Source of the DNA: Lebetimonas natsushimae
GTDB taxonomy: Bacteria > Campylobacterota > Campylobacteria > Campylobacterales > Nautiliaceae
Direction: 5' to 3'
Length of the DNA: 64,000 nt
Assembly: GCF_002335445.1 (NCBI RefSeq)
Contig: NZ_BDME01000001.1
Location: 124,001 to 188,000 of the forward strand
In this document: piece after piece, positions 55,001 to 63,076 of the stretch
Layout: each line of letters starts with the position of its first letter
Numbering within the stretch: position 1 is the first letter of the stretch
Made by a program: the position numbers and the translations under genes
The notes under the pieces: model-generated
Seen by the model: the letters and a program-made list of their open reading frames with translations, nothing else
What the model was told of the DNA's origin: nothing
Databases searched by the model: none

Positions 55001-55609
55001 ATGCATAATTTATTATGGTATCTTGCAGCATATTTGATTGGGGGAATTCCGTTTGGATATCTAATAGCAAAATATTTTGCCGGAATTAATATTAAAGAAC
55101 ACGGAAGCGGCAATATCGGTGCTACAAATGTTTTGAGGGTTTTAAAGGAAATAGACCCGGCTCGCGCCAAAAAACTTGCGGCAGTTACACTTTTTTTAGA
55201 TGCCTTTAAAGGGGCGTTTGTAGTGCTTTTGGCAAAATTTTTTGGGGTTTGTGATGCAACGCTTTGGGCTATTGCTGTAATTGCGGTTATAGGTCACTGT
55301 TTTTCTCCTTATTTAAAATTTGAGGGAGGAAAAGGAGTTGCTACAACTGCCGGGGTTTTGCTTGTTTTAATTCCAAAAGCAGTGCTCGTTGGTTTGGTTG
55401 TATGGTTTATTATGGCTAAGACTATCAGAATTTCGTCACTCAGTTCACTTACAGGGATACTTGTGGGAATGGCAAGTAGTTATATTTTATATCCTGATTT
55501 GTCAATTCGTTCACATGCTCCGTTGTGGATAATTGCTTTTGTGGTGATTTATAAACACAAAGAAAATATTTACAGAATTCTTACAGGACAAGAAAAGAGA
55601 GTGGTTTAA
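55001..55609 (+). CDS. plsY: Acyl-phosphate glycerol-3-phosphate acyltransferase
   Basis: 202 residues with five or six helices. 'YLIGGIPFGYLIAKYFAGIN' then 'KEHGSGNIGATNVLRVLKEI' (GSGNxGATN motif), 'VIGHCFSPYLKFEGGKGVAT' and the later Ser/Gly loop identify PlsY. It transfers acyl groups from acyl phosphate to glycerol-3-phosphate, the first step of phospholipid synthesis, in the inner membrane. AAAAGGA precedes the ATG. Confidence 0.96.
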   Translation: MHNLLWYLAAYLIGGIPFGYLIAKYFAGINIKEHGSGNIGATNVLRVLKEIDPARAKKLAAVTLFLDAFKGAFVVLLAKFFGVCDATLWAIAVIAVIGHCFSPYLKFEGGKGVATTAGVLLVLIPKAVLVGLVVWFIMAKTIRISSLSSLTGILVGMASSYILYPDLSIRSHAPLWIIAFVVIYKHKENIYRILTGQEKRVV

Positions 55610-55662
55610 AAAGTGAAAAATTAAAAATGAAAAGTGAAAAGATAATGGAAAATGGAGAATTT
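55609..55662 (+). repeat. Heptad repeat spanning the plsY-folB gap and folB start
   Basis: Units AGTGAAA, AATTAAA, AATGAAA, AGTGAAA then ATGGAAA, ATGGAGA. Both possible ATG starts of folB (55627 and 55645) are inside units. Confidence 0.8.
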
Positions 55663-55983
55663 AGGATTGTAATAGAAGAACTGACTTTTAAAGCTATTAT
55701 AGGAATTTTGGAGGAAGAGAGGGTTAATGAACAGTTGGTTGTGGTTAACTGTAAAATAGATTATGAAGGTAAGGAAAACTTTATAAATTATGCTGAAGTC
55801 TGTGATTTGATTCAAAATTCAATTATTGAAAATAAGTTTAAATTAATTGAAGAGGCGGTTGAATTTATAGAAAAAAAATTATTGGAGAAATATTCCAATA
55901 TGAAAACACTTTATCTTCAGATAAAAAAGCCTGAAATTTTAAAGAATGCTTTAGTGGGAGTGGAAATTTTAAGAAAATATTAA
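55645..55983 (+). CDS. folB: Dihydroneopterin aldolase
   Basis: About 112 residues. 'RIVIEELTFKAIIGILEEER' and 'INYAEVCDLIQNSIIENKFK' with 'LIEEAVEFIEKKLLEKY' match FolB, including the Glu of the pterin pocket. It cleaves dihydroneopterin to hydroxymethyl-dihydropterin in folate synthesis. Two ATG codons are possible (55627 or 55645), both in repeat sequence and neither with a good ribosome site; the later one adds fewer residues before the conserved strand. Expression may depend on plsY translation. Confidence 0.85.
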   Translation: MENGEFRIVIEELTFKAIIGILEEERVNEQLVVVNCKIDYEGKENFINYAEVCDLIQNSIIENKFKLIEEAVEFIEKKLLEKYSNMKTLYLQIKKPEILKNALVGVEILRKY

Positions 55984-55988
55984 TTTTT

Positions 55989-56011
55989 GCTATAATTTTT
56001 ATAGCTTTTTT
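55989..56011 (+). terminator. Hairpin with T-run before hsrA (possible terminator, contains TATAAT)
   Basis: GCTATAA-TTT-TTATAGC is a perfect seven-pair hairpin followed by six T. It could end plsY-folB. The same bases contain TATAAT at 55991-55996, which could be the hsrA -10 box, so the role is ambiguous. Confidence 0.5.
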
Positions 56012-56025
56012 GTTAAAGGAGATTT

Positions 56026-56694
56026 ATGAGAATTTTAGTTGTCGAAAAAGATGAAACATTAAACCATTTAATAGTAAAAGCCCTCAATGAATCCGGATAT
56101 AAAAGTGATTCTGCCTATACTGTCAAGGATGCTAAATATTTTTTAGATGTCAGGCATTATAATCTTGTAATAATAGATACGGATTTTGGACTTAGCGAAG
56201 TTTTTAAATTTATTAATTTTGCCAAAGACACCTATCCTTTAATAAAAATTATTTTAATCTCAAACGATATGTCGATTGAAACTGAAATTAAATGTTTAAA
56301 AATGGGGGCTGATGATTATATAAGAAAACCAATAAACTTTGATTTGTTAATAGCGAGGGTAAATGTAGCCCTTAGAGCTGGCAGGGAATCTCAGATAAAA
56401 ATAAAAGATTTGGTTATTTTAAAAGATGAAGAAAAAATAATTTATAAAGATAAAGAGACATATCTCAAAGGAAAATCTTTTGAGGTTTTTATGCATTTGG
56501 CAAGGTATCCCAATCAGGTAATTTCAAAAGAACAGCTTCTTGATGCAATTTGGGAAGAACCGGAACTTGTAACCCCGAATGTAATTGAAGTTGCTATAAA
56601 TCAAATACGTCAAAAGGTTGACAAAGTTTTTAAAATTGATACAATAAAGACCATTCGCCGAAGAGGCTATAAATTTTGTTATCCAAAGGAGTGA
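56026..56694 (+). CDS. hsrA: HsrA/HP1043-type orphan response regulator (OmpR family)
   Basis: 222 residues: receiver domain (1-115) and a winged-helix domain with 'YLKGKSFEVFMHLARYPNQV', 'SKEQLLDAIWEEPELVTPNV' and 'IEVAINQIRQKVDKVFKIDT' ending RRRGYKFCYP. The C-terminal half is very like Helicobacter HP1043 and Campylobacter Cj0355, an essential regulator of oxidative stress and central functions. Unlike HP1043, this receiver keeps an Asp at the phosphorylation position (Asp51 in VIIDTDF) and the Lys in 'YIRKPINF'; the usual double-Asp site reads E-K-D. No kinase gene is next to it. GGAGAT precedes the ATG. Confidence 0.93.
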   Translation: MRILVVEKDETLNHLIVKALNESGYKSDSAYTVKDAKYFLDVRHYNLVIIDTDFGLSEVFKFINFAKDTYPLIKIILISNDMSIETEIKCLKMGADDYIRKPINFDLLIARVNVALRAGRESQIKIKDLVILKDEEKIIYKDKETYLKGKSFEVFMHLARYPNQVISKEQLLDAIWEEPELVTPNVIEVAINQIRQKVDKVFKIDTIKTIRRRGYKFCYPKE

Positions 56695-56695
56695 T

Positions 56696-56953
56696 ATGTC
56701 ATTAAAAATAACAGAAGAATGCATTGCTTGTGATGCATGCGTTGATGAATGTCCAAACGGTGCAATAGAGGCTGGTGAGCCTATTTATGAAATAGACCCG
56801 GACCTTTGTACAGAATGTATAGAATATGGGGGAGAACCCCAGTGTGTACAGGTTTGCCCTGTAGATGCGATTGTGCCGGATCCTGATAATGTTGAAAGTG
56901 CGAAAGAACTAAAATTGAAAGCGGAACTTATCCATAAGGGTGAAGAAGAGTAA
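56696..56953 (+). CDS. YfhL-type 2[4Fe-4S] ferredoxin
   Basis: 85 residues with two cluster motifs: 'CIACDACVDECPNGAI' and 'CTECIEYGGEPQCVQVCP', where the second has the insertion between Cys ligands typical of YfhL-like ferredoxins. A Glu/Lys-rich tail follows. It is a cytoplasmic electron carrier. It starts one base after hsrA and shares a base with ppx; AAAGGAG lies at the hsrA 3' end. Confidence 0.95.
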   Translation: MSLKITEECIACDACVDECPNGAIEAGEPIYEIDPDLCTECIEYGGEPQCVQVCPVDAIVPDPDNVESAKELKLKAELIHKGEEE

Positions 56954-58407
56954 TGGCAAAAATTACCGCTGTTATTGATATAGGTTCTAATTCCGCCAGA
57001 ATGGCCGTTTTTAAAAAAACGAGCCGTTTTGGCTTTTATCTTTTAAGGGAAGAAAAAAGCCGTGTCAGAATCAGTGAAGGTGCTTATGAAAACGGAGGTA
57101 ATTTACAGGATTTTGCTATTAAAAGAGCTTTGTATGCCCTAAAAGAATTTCTTTTAATAGCAAAATCCTTAAAAGTCCGTAAAATTTTAGCAGTTGCAAC
57201 GTCTGCGGTTAGAGATGCCCCGAATAAAGCCGAATTTTTAAAAGAGGTAAGAAAAATTGGTATAAATCTTAAAGTTATTGATGGAGAAAAAGAGGCTTTT
57301 TTCGGAGGAGTTGCCGTTGCCAATCTCCTTTATAAAGAAAACGGGGTCAGTGTGGATATAGGAGGTGGAAGCTGTGAACTTTCACTTATCAGAAATAGAA
57401 AAGTGGAAAAAACCGCTACCCTTCAGTTAGGGACAGTGAGATTAAAAGAGCTTTTTTTTGACAAAAAAAATATTGCAGGTGCAAAAAAATATATAAAGTC
57501 AGAATTAATTAAATTAGATAAAAATTTTAAAGATAATACTGTATTCGGTATAGGTGGGACCGCCAGGGCTTTGGCACAGGTTATAATGAAAAAAAATGAA
57601 TATCCCCTTGACATTTTGCACGGATTTACATATTCAAATAAAGAGCTTGAATTTTTGGAAAATCTTATTTATAAAAATGATGAAGAATTATTAAAAGTGG
57701 GAATCAAACCCGAAAGACTTGACGTTATTAGACCCGGGATTTTAACATTTGTGGAAGTTATTAAATATTTAAAAGCCAAAGAAATTGTAACAAGCGGTGT
57801 GGGCGTTAGAGAAGGGGTTTTTTTAAGTGATTTATTAAGAAACGATAATTTAATGTTTCCCAAAAATTTCAATCCTTCAGTCAGAACTATTATAGATGTT
57901 TATAATATAAATAGAAAAACAGCTTCATATGAGACAAAAATAGTTTTAAATTTATTTGATTTGTTAAAAAACGATTTTAAACTGGATGAAAAATACAAAA
58001 AACATCTCACATATGCGATTAAACTTTCACGTGCAGGGGAGCTTATAGATTTTTATGAAGCCCATAAGCATACGGATTATATTTTACTTAATGCCTTGCA
58101 TTATGGATTTTCCCATAAAGACAGACTTTTAATTTCAAAAATAATCAGGTTTCATAAAAGAAAAAAAATTAAAAAAAGGGAAGTTGAAAAATTTAAAAAT
58201 TTACTTCCTAAAAAAGAAATTTTAGAAAAACTGTGCAATATTTTTTTGGTTGCAAAAATTGTTAACCAAAATTTATCTATGCCTGAAATTAAAATAAAAA
58301 AAGAAGGTAAAAAAATTATAATAGAAGGTAAAAATTTATATCTTGCAAGTGAAAAAATAAAAACAAAGAAACTTTTTTTTGAAATTAACATCATAAATAA
58401 AGGCTGA
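56953..58407 (+). CDS. ppx: Exopolyphosphatase / guanosine pentaphosphate phosphatase family
   Basis: 484 residues. 'ITAVIDIGSNSARMAVFKKT', 'ILAVATSAVRDAPNKAEFLK', 'GVSVDIGGGSCELSLIRNRK' and 'VFGIGGTARALAQ' are the ASKHA-fold phosphate loops of Ppx/GppA. The C-terminal third is an HD-like helical domain with 'LHYGFSHKDRLLISKIIRFH'. It hydrolyses polyphosphate or pppGpp. The gene overlaps the ferredoxin stop by one base. Confidence 0.92.
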   Translation: MAKITAVIDIGSNSARMAVFKKTSRFGFYLLREEKSRVRISEGAYENGGNLQDFAIKRALYALKEFLLIAKSLKVRKILAVATSAVRDAPNKAEFLKEVRKIGINLKVIDGEKEAFFGGVAVANLLYKENGVSVDIGGGSCELSLIRNRKVEKTATLQLGTVRLKELFFDKKNIAGAKKYIKSELIKLDKNFKDNTVFGIGGTARALAQVIMKKNEYPLDILHGFTYSNKELEFLENLIYKNDEELLKVGIKPERLDVIRPGILTFVEVIKYLKAKEIVTSGVGVREGVFLSDLLRNDNLMFPKNFNPSVRTIIDVYNINRKTASYETKIVLNLFDLLKNDFKLDEKYKKHLTYAIKLSRAGELIDFYEAHKHTDYILLNALHYGFSHKDRLLISKIIRFHKRKKIKKREVEKFKNLLPKKEILEKLCNIFLVAKIVNQNLSMPEIKIKKEGKKIIIEGKNLYLASEKIKTKKLFFEINIINKG

Positions 58408-58410
58408 AAA

Positions 58411-58884
58411 ATGAAAAAAATTCTTTTAATTTTACCTTTGGTTTTTGTGGGATGCAGTCTTACCAATGCTCCTGCCAAAGTAAAAGAATTTACCAAATGT
58501 TATGTTCATAAAATTCCTGCACCTTTTTGGGTATGTTATGAAACAAATTTTATGAGTGTTGGAAAAGTGCATACCAAAAAAAATACAAGACTTGCCGAAC
58601 AGGAGGCATATGCCGTGGGTATGAAAAATTTAAGTGAAAAAATTTTGATTAAAACCAAAGAATTTTTAAGAAAGTTAAACTGTAAAGACAAAAGTGTTTT
58701 GGCAAAAGTAAAATCTTTTGTTATTACAAATGCCGTTAGTGACGGTACATGGTATGATAAAAAAACTCAGATTTTATATGTAAAAGTTGTTGTAGATAAA
58801 AATGAATTTAAAAATTTTCTATTTAATTCCCTTAAAGGATATGATAAAAAAGTTTTAGAAGCGGCTTTTAATGAAAGTTTTTGA
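58411..58884 (+). CDS. LPP20-like lipoprotein
   Basis: 157 residues with a signal peptide 'KKILLILPLVFVGCSLTN'; the lipobox ends at Cys15. The mature part has 'KNTRLAEQEAYAVGMKNLSE', an Ala-rich helix pattern seen in LPP20-type lipoproteins of Campylobacterota, and 'TQILYVKVVVDKNEFKN'. The function is not known. It overlaps the FAD oxidoreductase gene by 14 bases. Confidence 0.8.
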   Translation: MKKILLILPLVFVGCSLTNAPAKVKEFTKCYVHKIPAPFWVCYETNFMSVGKVHTKKNTRLAEQEAYAVGMKNLSEKILIKTKEFLRKLNCKDKSVLAKVKSFVITNAVSDGTWYDKKTQILYVKVVVDKNEFKNFLFNSLKGYDKKVLEAAFNESF

Positions 58885-59953
58885 TTTTGTGGTAATAGGG
58901 GCTGGAATAGCAGGATTTTTGAGTGCTTATAGACTTAAAGAATTTAATACACTTCTTATAGATAAAAAAGGTATACTTGAAGGTGCAAGCGGGGCTGCAG
59001 GGGCATTTTTGTTTCCAAAAATAGGGTTTGACAGTTCTTATACTAGATATATTAACAATTCTATAATCGAAGCTTTAAAATTTTATAAAAATTTAGATAT
59101 TGATACCCATACAAAGGGGGTTCTTCTTTTGCCCCGCGATGATAGGGATATAGAAAAATTCAAACAATATGAAAAAGAAATAAGACTTCCTTTTAAAAAG
59201 TTAAACGGAGGATTTTTTTTTGATATAGGTTCGATAGTTGAAGTTGATGAGGTCAGAAAAAAAATAAAAGTGAATTTTAAACAAATTGAAGTTAAAAAAA
59301 TAGAATTTAAAGATGATATCTGGATTATTAATGATGAAATAAAAACAAAAAATGTAATTTTGGCAACCGGTTATGAAAAAATTGTCGATATTCCATATAT
59401 TAACATCAGACCTGTGTGGGGAGAGAGAATTGAGTTAAATGGAAAATCTAAAACGGATAATGAAAAATTGGATATTTATTATCATAAAAACTGTTCATTG
59501 GCTTTTGTAAACAATAAATTTCGAATCGGGGCAACCCATAAGAGAAACTGTTTGGAATGCAGGGAAAATTTAGAAGAAGCTGAATATTTAATTAAAAAAG
59601 CAAATGAAATTATGGAAATAAGCGGTGAAATAGTATCCATTAAAGGGGGTCAGAGGGCTGCAAGTGTTGATTATTTTCCTATAGTTGGTAAAATTATAGA
59701 TGTAGATAGGACTCTTTTGGAAAATAAACATATTGTAAAAGGTGAAATGCCTAAAAAAATTTTTTATAAAAAGGGTCTTTATATTATTAACGGAATGGGG
59801 GGAAGAGGATTTTCTAATGCGGTAAGTGCTTCGCAAATGTTAAAAGAAGTGATTTTAGAAAGTAAAGAAAGTATTTTGGACTCAAAAAGACTTTTTGTTA
59901 AATGGGCGAGACGTGAAGGGGAGAGATATTTAAATGAAAAGTTAAAAGTGTAA
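58871..59953 (+). CDS. FAD-dependent oxidoreductase (DAO/MnmC-C-like)
   Basis: 360 residues. 'FDFVVIGAGIAGFLSAYRLK' is the FAD Rossmann motif and 'GILEGASGAAGAFLFPKIGF' resembles the second FAD loop of D-amino-acid-oxidase-fold enzymes; 'YIINGMGGRGFSNAVSASQM' closes the FAD site. It could oxidise an amine, or be a stand-alone version of the oxidase domain of MnmC (tRNA wobble uridine modification), which has the same fold. The final residues lie in repeat sequence. Confidence 0.8.
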   Translation: MKVFDFVVIGAGIAGFLSAYRLKEFNTLLIDKKGILEGASGAAGAFLFPKIGFDSSYTRYINNSIIEALKFYKNLDIDTHTKGVLLLPRDDRDIEKFKQYEKEIRLPFKKLNGGFFFDIGSIVEVDEVRKKIKVNFKQIEVKKIEFKDDIWIINDEIKTKNVILATGYEKIVDIPYINIRPVWGERIELNGKSKTDNEKLDIYYHKNCSLAFVNNKFRIGATHKRNCLECRENLEEAEYLIKKANEIMEISGEIVSIKGGQRAASVDYFPIVGKIIDVDRTLLENKHIVKGEMPKKIFYKKGLYIINGMGGRGFSNAVSASQMLKEVILESKESILDSKRLFVKWARREGERYLNEKLKV

Positions 59954-59982
59954 GTGAAAAATGGAGAATTTAGAATGAAAAT
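59936..59982 (+). repeat. Heptad repeat after the FAD oxidoreductase gene
   Basis: Units AATGAAA, AGTTAAA, AGTGTAA, GTGAAAA, ATGGAGA, ATTTAGA, ATGAAAA. The gene's stop codon is in the third unit. Confidence 0.8.
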
Positions 59983-59995
59983 ATAAAGGAAAAAA

Positions 59996-60757
59996 ATGTT
60001 AAAAATAGATAAAGTTACGAAACAGTTTGGTGGTGTTGTTGCTATAAAAGATGTAACTTTTCATGTGAAACCAATGGAAATTTTTGCCCTTGTAGGTCCA
60101 AACGGTGCAGGTAAAACGACTCTTTTTAACATTATAACAGGGGCATTTCCTCCTACAAGCGGACATGTTTATTTTAAAGATGAGGAAATTACAGGGCTTA
60201 AACCTAATGAAATTGTAAAAAGAGGTATTGCAAGAACTTTTCAAAATATCAGACTTTTTAATTCTATGAGTGTGCTTGAAAATGTTTTAATAGGATTTCA
60301 TAACCATATAGAATATAATTTTTTTGAAGCCCTTTTCAGGGTGCCTAAATTTTTTAAAGAAGAAAAAATTCATAAAGAAATGGCAATGGAGATTTTAAAA
60401 TTTCTCGGAATTGATGAGTATGCAGATATTAATGCTAAGGCGCTCAGTTATGGAAATCAGAGAAAAGTGGAAATAGCAAGGGCTTTGGCGACCGAACCTG
60501 ATTTGCTTTTGCTTGATGAACCGGCTGCCGGGATGAATCCAAAAGAAACGGAAGAACTTGCAAACACTGTTTTTAAGTTAAGGGAAATTAAAGAAAAAAC
60601 AATTCTTTTTATCGAACACGATATGAAATTTGTCCAAAAAATAGCAGACAGAGTAATGGTACTTGATTACGGTAAAACAATTTTTGAAGGAAAACCAGCC
60701 GATATGATGAAAGACGAACAGGTTATCAAAGCATATCTCGGGGATATTGAAGTTTAA
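59996..60757 (+). CDS. livG: Branched-chain amino acid ABC transporter ATPase LivG-like
   Basis: 253 residues. Walker A 'LVGPNGAGKTT', signature 'ALSYGNQRKVEIARALATEP', Walker B 'LLLLDEPAAGMNP' and the LivG-type insert after 'ARTFQNIRLFNSMSVLENVL'. It powers uptake of branched-chain amino acids or related solutes (urea/amide type systems are alternatives). Only the two ATPase genes are here; permease and binding-protein genes would be elsewhere. Confidence 0.93.
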   Translation: MLKIDKVTKQFGGVVAIKDVTFHVKPMEIFALVGPNGAGKTTLFNIITGAFPPTSGHVYFKDEEITGLKPNEIVKRGIARTFQNIRLFNSMSVLENVLIGFHNHIEYNFFEALFRVPKFFKEEKIHKEMAMEILKFLGIDEYADINAKALSYGNQRKVEIARALATEPDLLLLDEPAAGMNPKETEELANTVFKLREIKEKTILFIEHDMKFVQKIADRVMVLDYGKTIFEGKPADMMKDEQVIKAYLGDIEV

Positions 60758-60785
60758 TTTAATGGATAATGTAAAATAAAAAAGG
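60758..60785 (+). repeat. Short heptad repeat between livG and livF
   Basis: Two or three degenerate units (AATGGAT, AATGTAA, AATAAAA) fill the gap before the livF ribosome site. Confidence 0.5.
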
Positions 60786-60791
60786 ATTGAG

Positions 60792-61490
60792 ATGCTGAAG
60801 GTTAAAAATTTAAAAGTAAAATACGGCGTAATTGAGGCGGTTAGAGGAATTAATTTTGAAGTAAGGGCGGGTGAAATTGTTACAATTATCGGAGCCAACG
60901 GCGCCGGTAAAACTTCAACCCTTAATGCTATTTTTAATTTGGTAAAAAAAGAGGGGAGTGTAGAATTTGTAGAAGCAGATATTTCCCGTCTTGCAACTCA
61001 TCAGATAGTAAAAAGAGGGCTTGCTTTAGTACCTGAGGGCAGAAAAATTTTTATCAATTTAACAGTTGAGGAGAATTTAAAAATCGGTGCATATTTAAAT
61101 GATGAAAATTTTGAAAGACTAAGAGACAGAATATATGATATATTCCCTAGGCTTAAAGAAAAAAGAAATAATTACGGGGGAAGTCTAAGCGGAGGTGAGC
61201 AGCAAATGCTTGCAATTGCAAGGGCGCTTATGAGTGAGCCTAAAATGCTAATTCTTGATGAGCCAAGCCTTGGGCTTGCTCCTATTATTGTAAAAGATGT
61301 TTTTGAAATTTTACTTAAACTGAATAAAGAAGAGGATGTGACAATTTTACTTGTGGAACAAAATGCAGGGGCTGCCCTTAGAATTGCAAACCGAGGATAT
61401 GTAATGGAAAACGGACTTCTTGTAATGGAAGATCAAGCAAAAAATCTTCTTGAGAGTGATGAAATTAAGAAAAAATACCTTGGAGGGTAA
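60792..61490 (+). CDS. livF: Branched-chain amino acid ABC transporter ATPase LivF-like
   Basis: 232 residues. Walker A 'IIGANGAGKTSTLNAIFNLV', 'RGLALVPEGRKIFINLTVEE' (LivF hallmark), signature 'GSLSGGEQQMLAIARALMSE' and Walker B 'MLILDEPSLGLAP'. It pairs with LivG as the second ATPase subunit. The ATG follows AAAGGATTGAG. Confidence 0.94.
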   Translation: MLKVKNLKVKYGVIEAVRGINFEVRAGEIVTIIGANGAGKTSTLNAIFNLVKKEGSVEFVEADISRLATHQIVKRGLALVPEGRKIFINLTVEENLKIGAYLNDENFERLRDRIYDIFPRLKEKRNNYGGSLSGGEQQMLAIARALMSEPKMLILDEPSLGLAPIIVKDVFEILLKLNKEEDVTILLVEQNAGAALRIANRGYVMENGLLVMEDQAKNLLESDEIKKKYLGG

Positions 61491-61492
61491 AT

Positions 61493-61573
61493 TTAATGGA
61501 TAATTGAAAATTGAGAATGGATAATTGATTTTTTTAATTTTCCATTATACATTGTGCATTTTACATTTTATTA
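61493..61573. repeat. Facing heptad repeats between livF and the exonuclease gene
   Basis: A forward array (AATGGAT, AATTGAA, AATTGAG, AATGGAT; 61493-61528) faces a reverse array (TTTCCAT, TATACAT, TGTGCAT, TTTACAT; 61539-61573) across a T-rich centre. Both convergent genes end at the arrays and the exonuclease stop codon is a repeat unit. Confidence 0.8.
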
Positions 61574-62442
61574 AGTATTTCCCCAATTCTTTTTCTCATT
61601 CCTTTGCTCATTTTCATATTGTGATAAGCCCAAGAAAGATAACTAATATCAATTTCCGCCACATCTTCAACGAGCATTCCTTTATATTTTCCAAAAGCAA
61701 ACCTGTATTCAGGCTGTTCTTCCATATTTGCCAAATGGTGTTCAATGGAATATTTCAAATCCGGTTCCAAATCGGCACTTTCAAGTATAAATTCTATATA
61801 ATCCGGGTCTTTTATAATGACTTCTTTAATATCTTTAAATTTATGTTTGCCCGTGTAAAATTTATCATATAAAATAGGCTCTTGTGTAAGTTGAACAAGT
61901 TCTTCAACACTTTTGTTAAATTCTTTTACAAGATATTCAAAAAGAAGTGTTAAAACAACAACATCCCCCAGAGCATCGTGGGCGTTAATTGTAATATTAT
62001 ATTTTTCGCATATTTCTTTTTCTTTTTTATAAAGCCCCAATGCGTATCGGTTATATTGAAGTGAATATTTACTATCTTTTATTAAATGTTTTAAAATCCT
62101 GAAAGTATCAATTATTTTAAAAAATGGGTTAAAATTTTCTTTTTTCAACATATTTAAATCAAATTCGGCATTGTGAATTACCACAATATTTTCGGGAGAG
62201 TTTAGCTCTTTTAGTCTTTTAAAGGCTTTTGTATGTTTTAATCTTGGTTTGTCCTCCACCATTTCGTTTGTTATGTGGTGGACCGCCATAGCTTCAAAAG
62301 AAATTGGCATTCCTGGATTTGCCAGGTCATTATGTATTTCTTCAATTTCAAGATTTTCATTCATTACAATATAGCTTAGTTGAATTATTTTATCCTCTTC
62401 TTTATTTCCCGTAGTTTCTGTATCAAGCAGTATTATTTTCAT
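61561..62442 (-). CDS. DEDDh 3'-5' exonuclease with C-terminal ExoX-like domain
   Basis: 293 residues. Exo I 'IILLDTETTG', Exo II 'VVIHNAEFDLNMLKKE' and Exo III 'NAHDALGDVVVLTLLFEY' give the Asp-Glu-Asp-Asp-His set of the DnaQ superfamily. The C-terminal 'YRFAFGKYKGMLVEDVAEID' with SYLSWAYHN is the small DUF3820-type domain seen after ExoX-like nucleases. It could act in DNA repair or end trimming. Its ATG lies 20 bases inside the preceding gene on the same strand. Confidence 0.9.
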   Translation of the reverse strand: MKIILLDTETTGNKEEDKIIQLSYIVMNENLEIEEIHNDLANPGMPISFEAMAVHHITNEMVEDKPRLKHTKAFKRLKELNSPENIVVIHNAEFDLNMLKKENFNPFFKIIDTFRILKHLIKDSKYSLQYNRYALGLYKKEKEICEKYNITINAHDALGDVVVLTLLFEYLVKEFNKSVEELVQLTQEPILYDKFYTGKHKFKDIKEVIIKDPDYIEFILESADLEPDLKYSIEHHLANMEEQPEYRFAFGKYKGMLVEDVAEIDISYLSWAYHNMKMSKGMRKRIGEILNKM

Positions 62443-63076
62443 TTATTTCCTTAATAAGTGGTATTTTTATACTGTATCCGTTTTGTGAATTTTCAATTTC
62501 AAAAAAATCTGATTTAATTTTTTTAAACGGCTTTGTAATTATATCAATTTGGGCAAGGGGGTATTTTTTGTTATCTATTTTTATGTATTCTCCCACTATA
62601 ATTTTAGAAGATATTTTTGCACTTTTAGAATTTTCTAGCATTTCAAAAATAATATTTAATAATTCTTTTTTGTTTAAATAGATTTCAGGAATGGAAGGGT
62701 CGTAAAAAGTGTCAATATTAATGCCTTTAAGATTTAAATATTCTTTTACAAATTCAAGCAGCATTGAAAATTTGACTTTTTCCAGATTATGCAGGGTTAA
62801 ATTCTGCTTTTCGGTATTTATAAAAAACCTAACTCCAAGTTTTTCCTCATAAAAACCTATTGAATATCCCATAAATTCAAATTTATCAAATTTTATTTCT
62901 TTAAATTCCGTTTTTATGCCATTATTTGGGGCGTTTTTAATAGCAAATTCAAAAACTTCTTTTTTATTAATATAAGAGAGAAATATTTCAGCTTCCTGGT
63001 TGCAGTAAATAATATTTGATTTGTAATCAAATACAATAAAAGGGTTTATGTCATATTCAATCCAGAATTTAAACAC
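62423..63076 (-). CDS. PAS-like sensor protein with degenerate kinase-like region
   Basis: 217 residues. The first 55 residues ('INPFIVFDYKSNIIYCNQEA') read as a PAS-like fold start. A later 'EKVKFSMLLEFVKEYLNLKG' and 'IYLNKKELLNIIFEMLENSK' resemble the linker and N-box of a histidine kinase, but no phospho-acceptor His box and no G1/G2 ATP motifs are evident. It probably senses something and acts through protein contact. It overlaps the Fis-like gene by eight bases and the exonuclease gene by 20. Confidence 0.6.
   Translation of the reverse strand: MFKFWIEYDINPFIVFDYKSNIIYCNQEAEIFLSYINKKEVFEFAIKNAPNNGIKTEFKEIKFDKFEFMGYSIGFYEEKLGVRFFINTEKQNLTLHNLEKVKFSMLLEFVKEYLNLKGINIDTFYDPSIPEIYLNKKELLNIIFEMLENSKSAKISSKIIVGEYIKIDNKKYPLAQIDIITKPFKKIKSDFFEIENSQNGYSIKIPLIKEINENNTA

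Noticed and set aside
8105-61573. Heptad arrays as CRISPR
   Set aside because: Units are 7 bases, degenerate and without spacers; no cas genes are present.
61525-61872. 115-codon open frame on the + strand over the exonuclease gene
   Set aside because: Antisense shadow rich in Phe and His, opposite conserved C-terminal exonuclease sequence.
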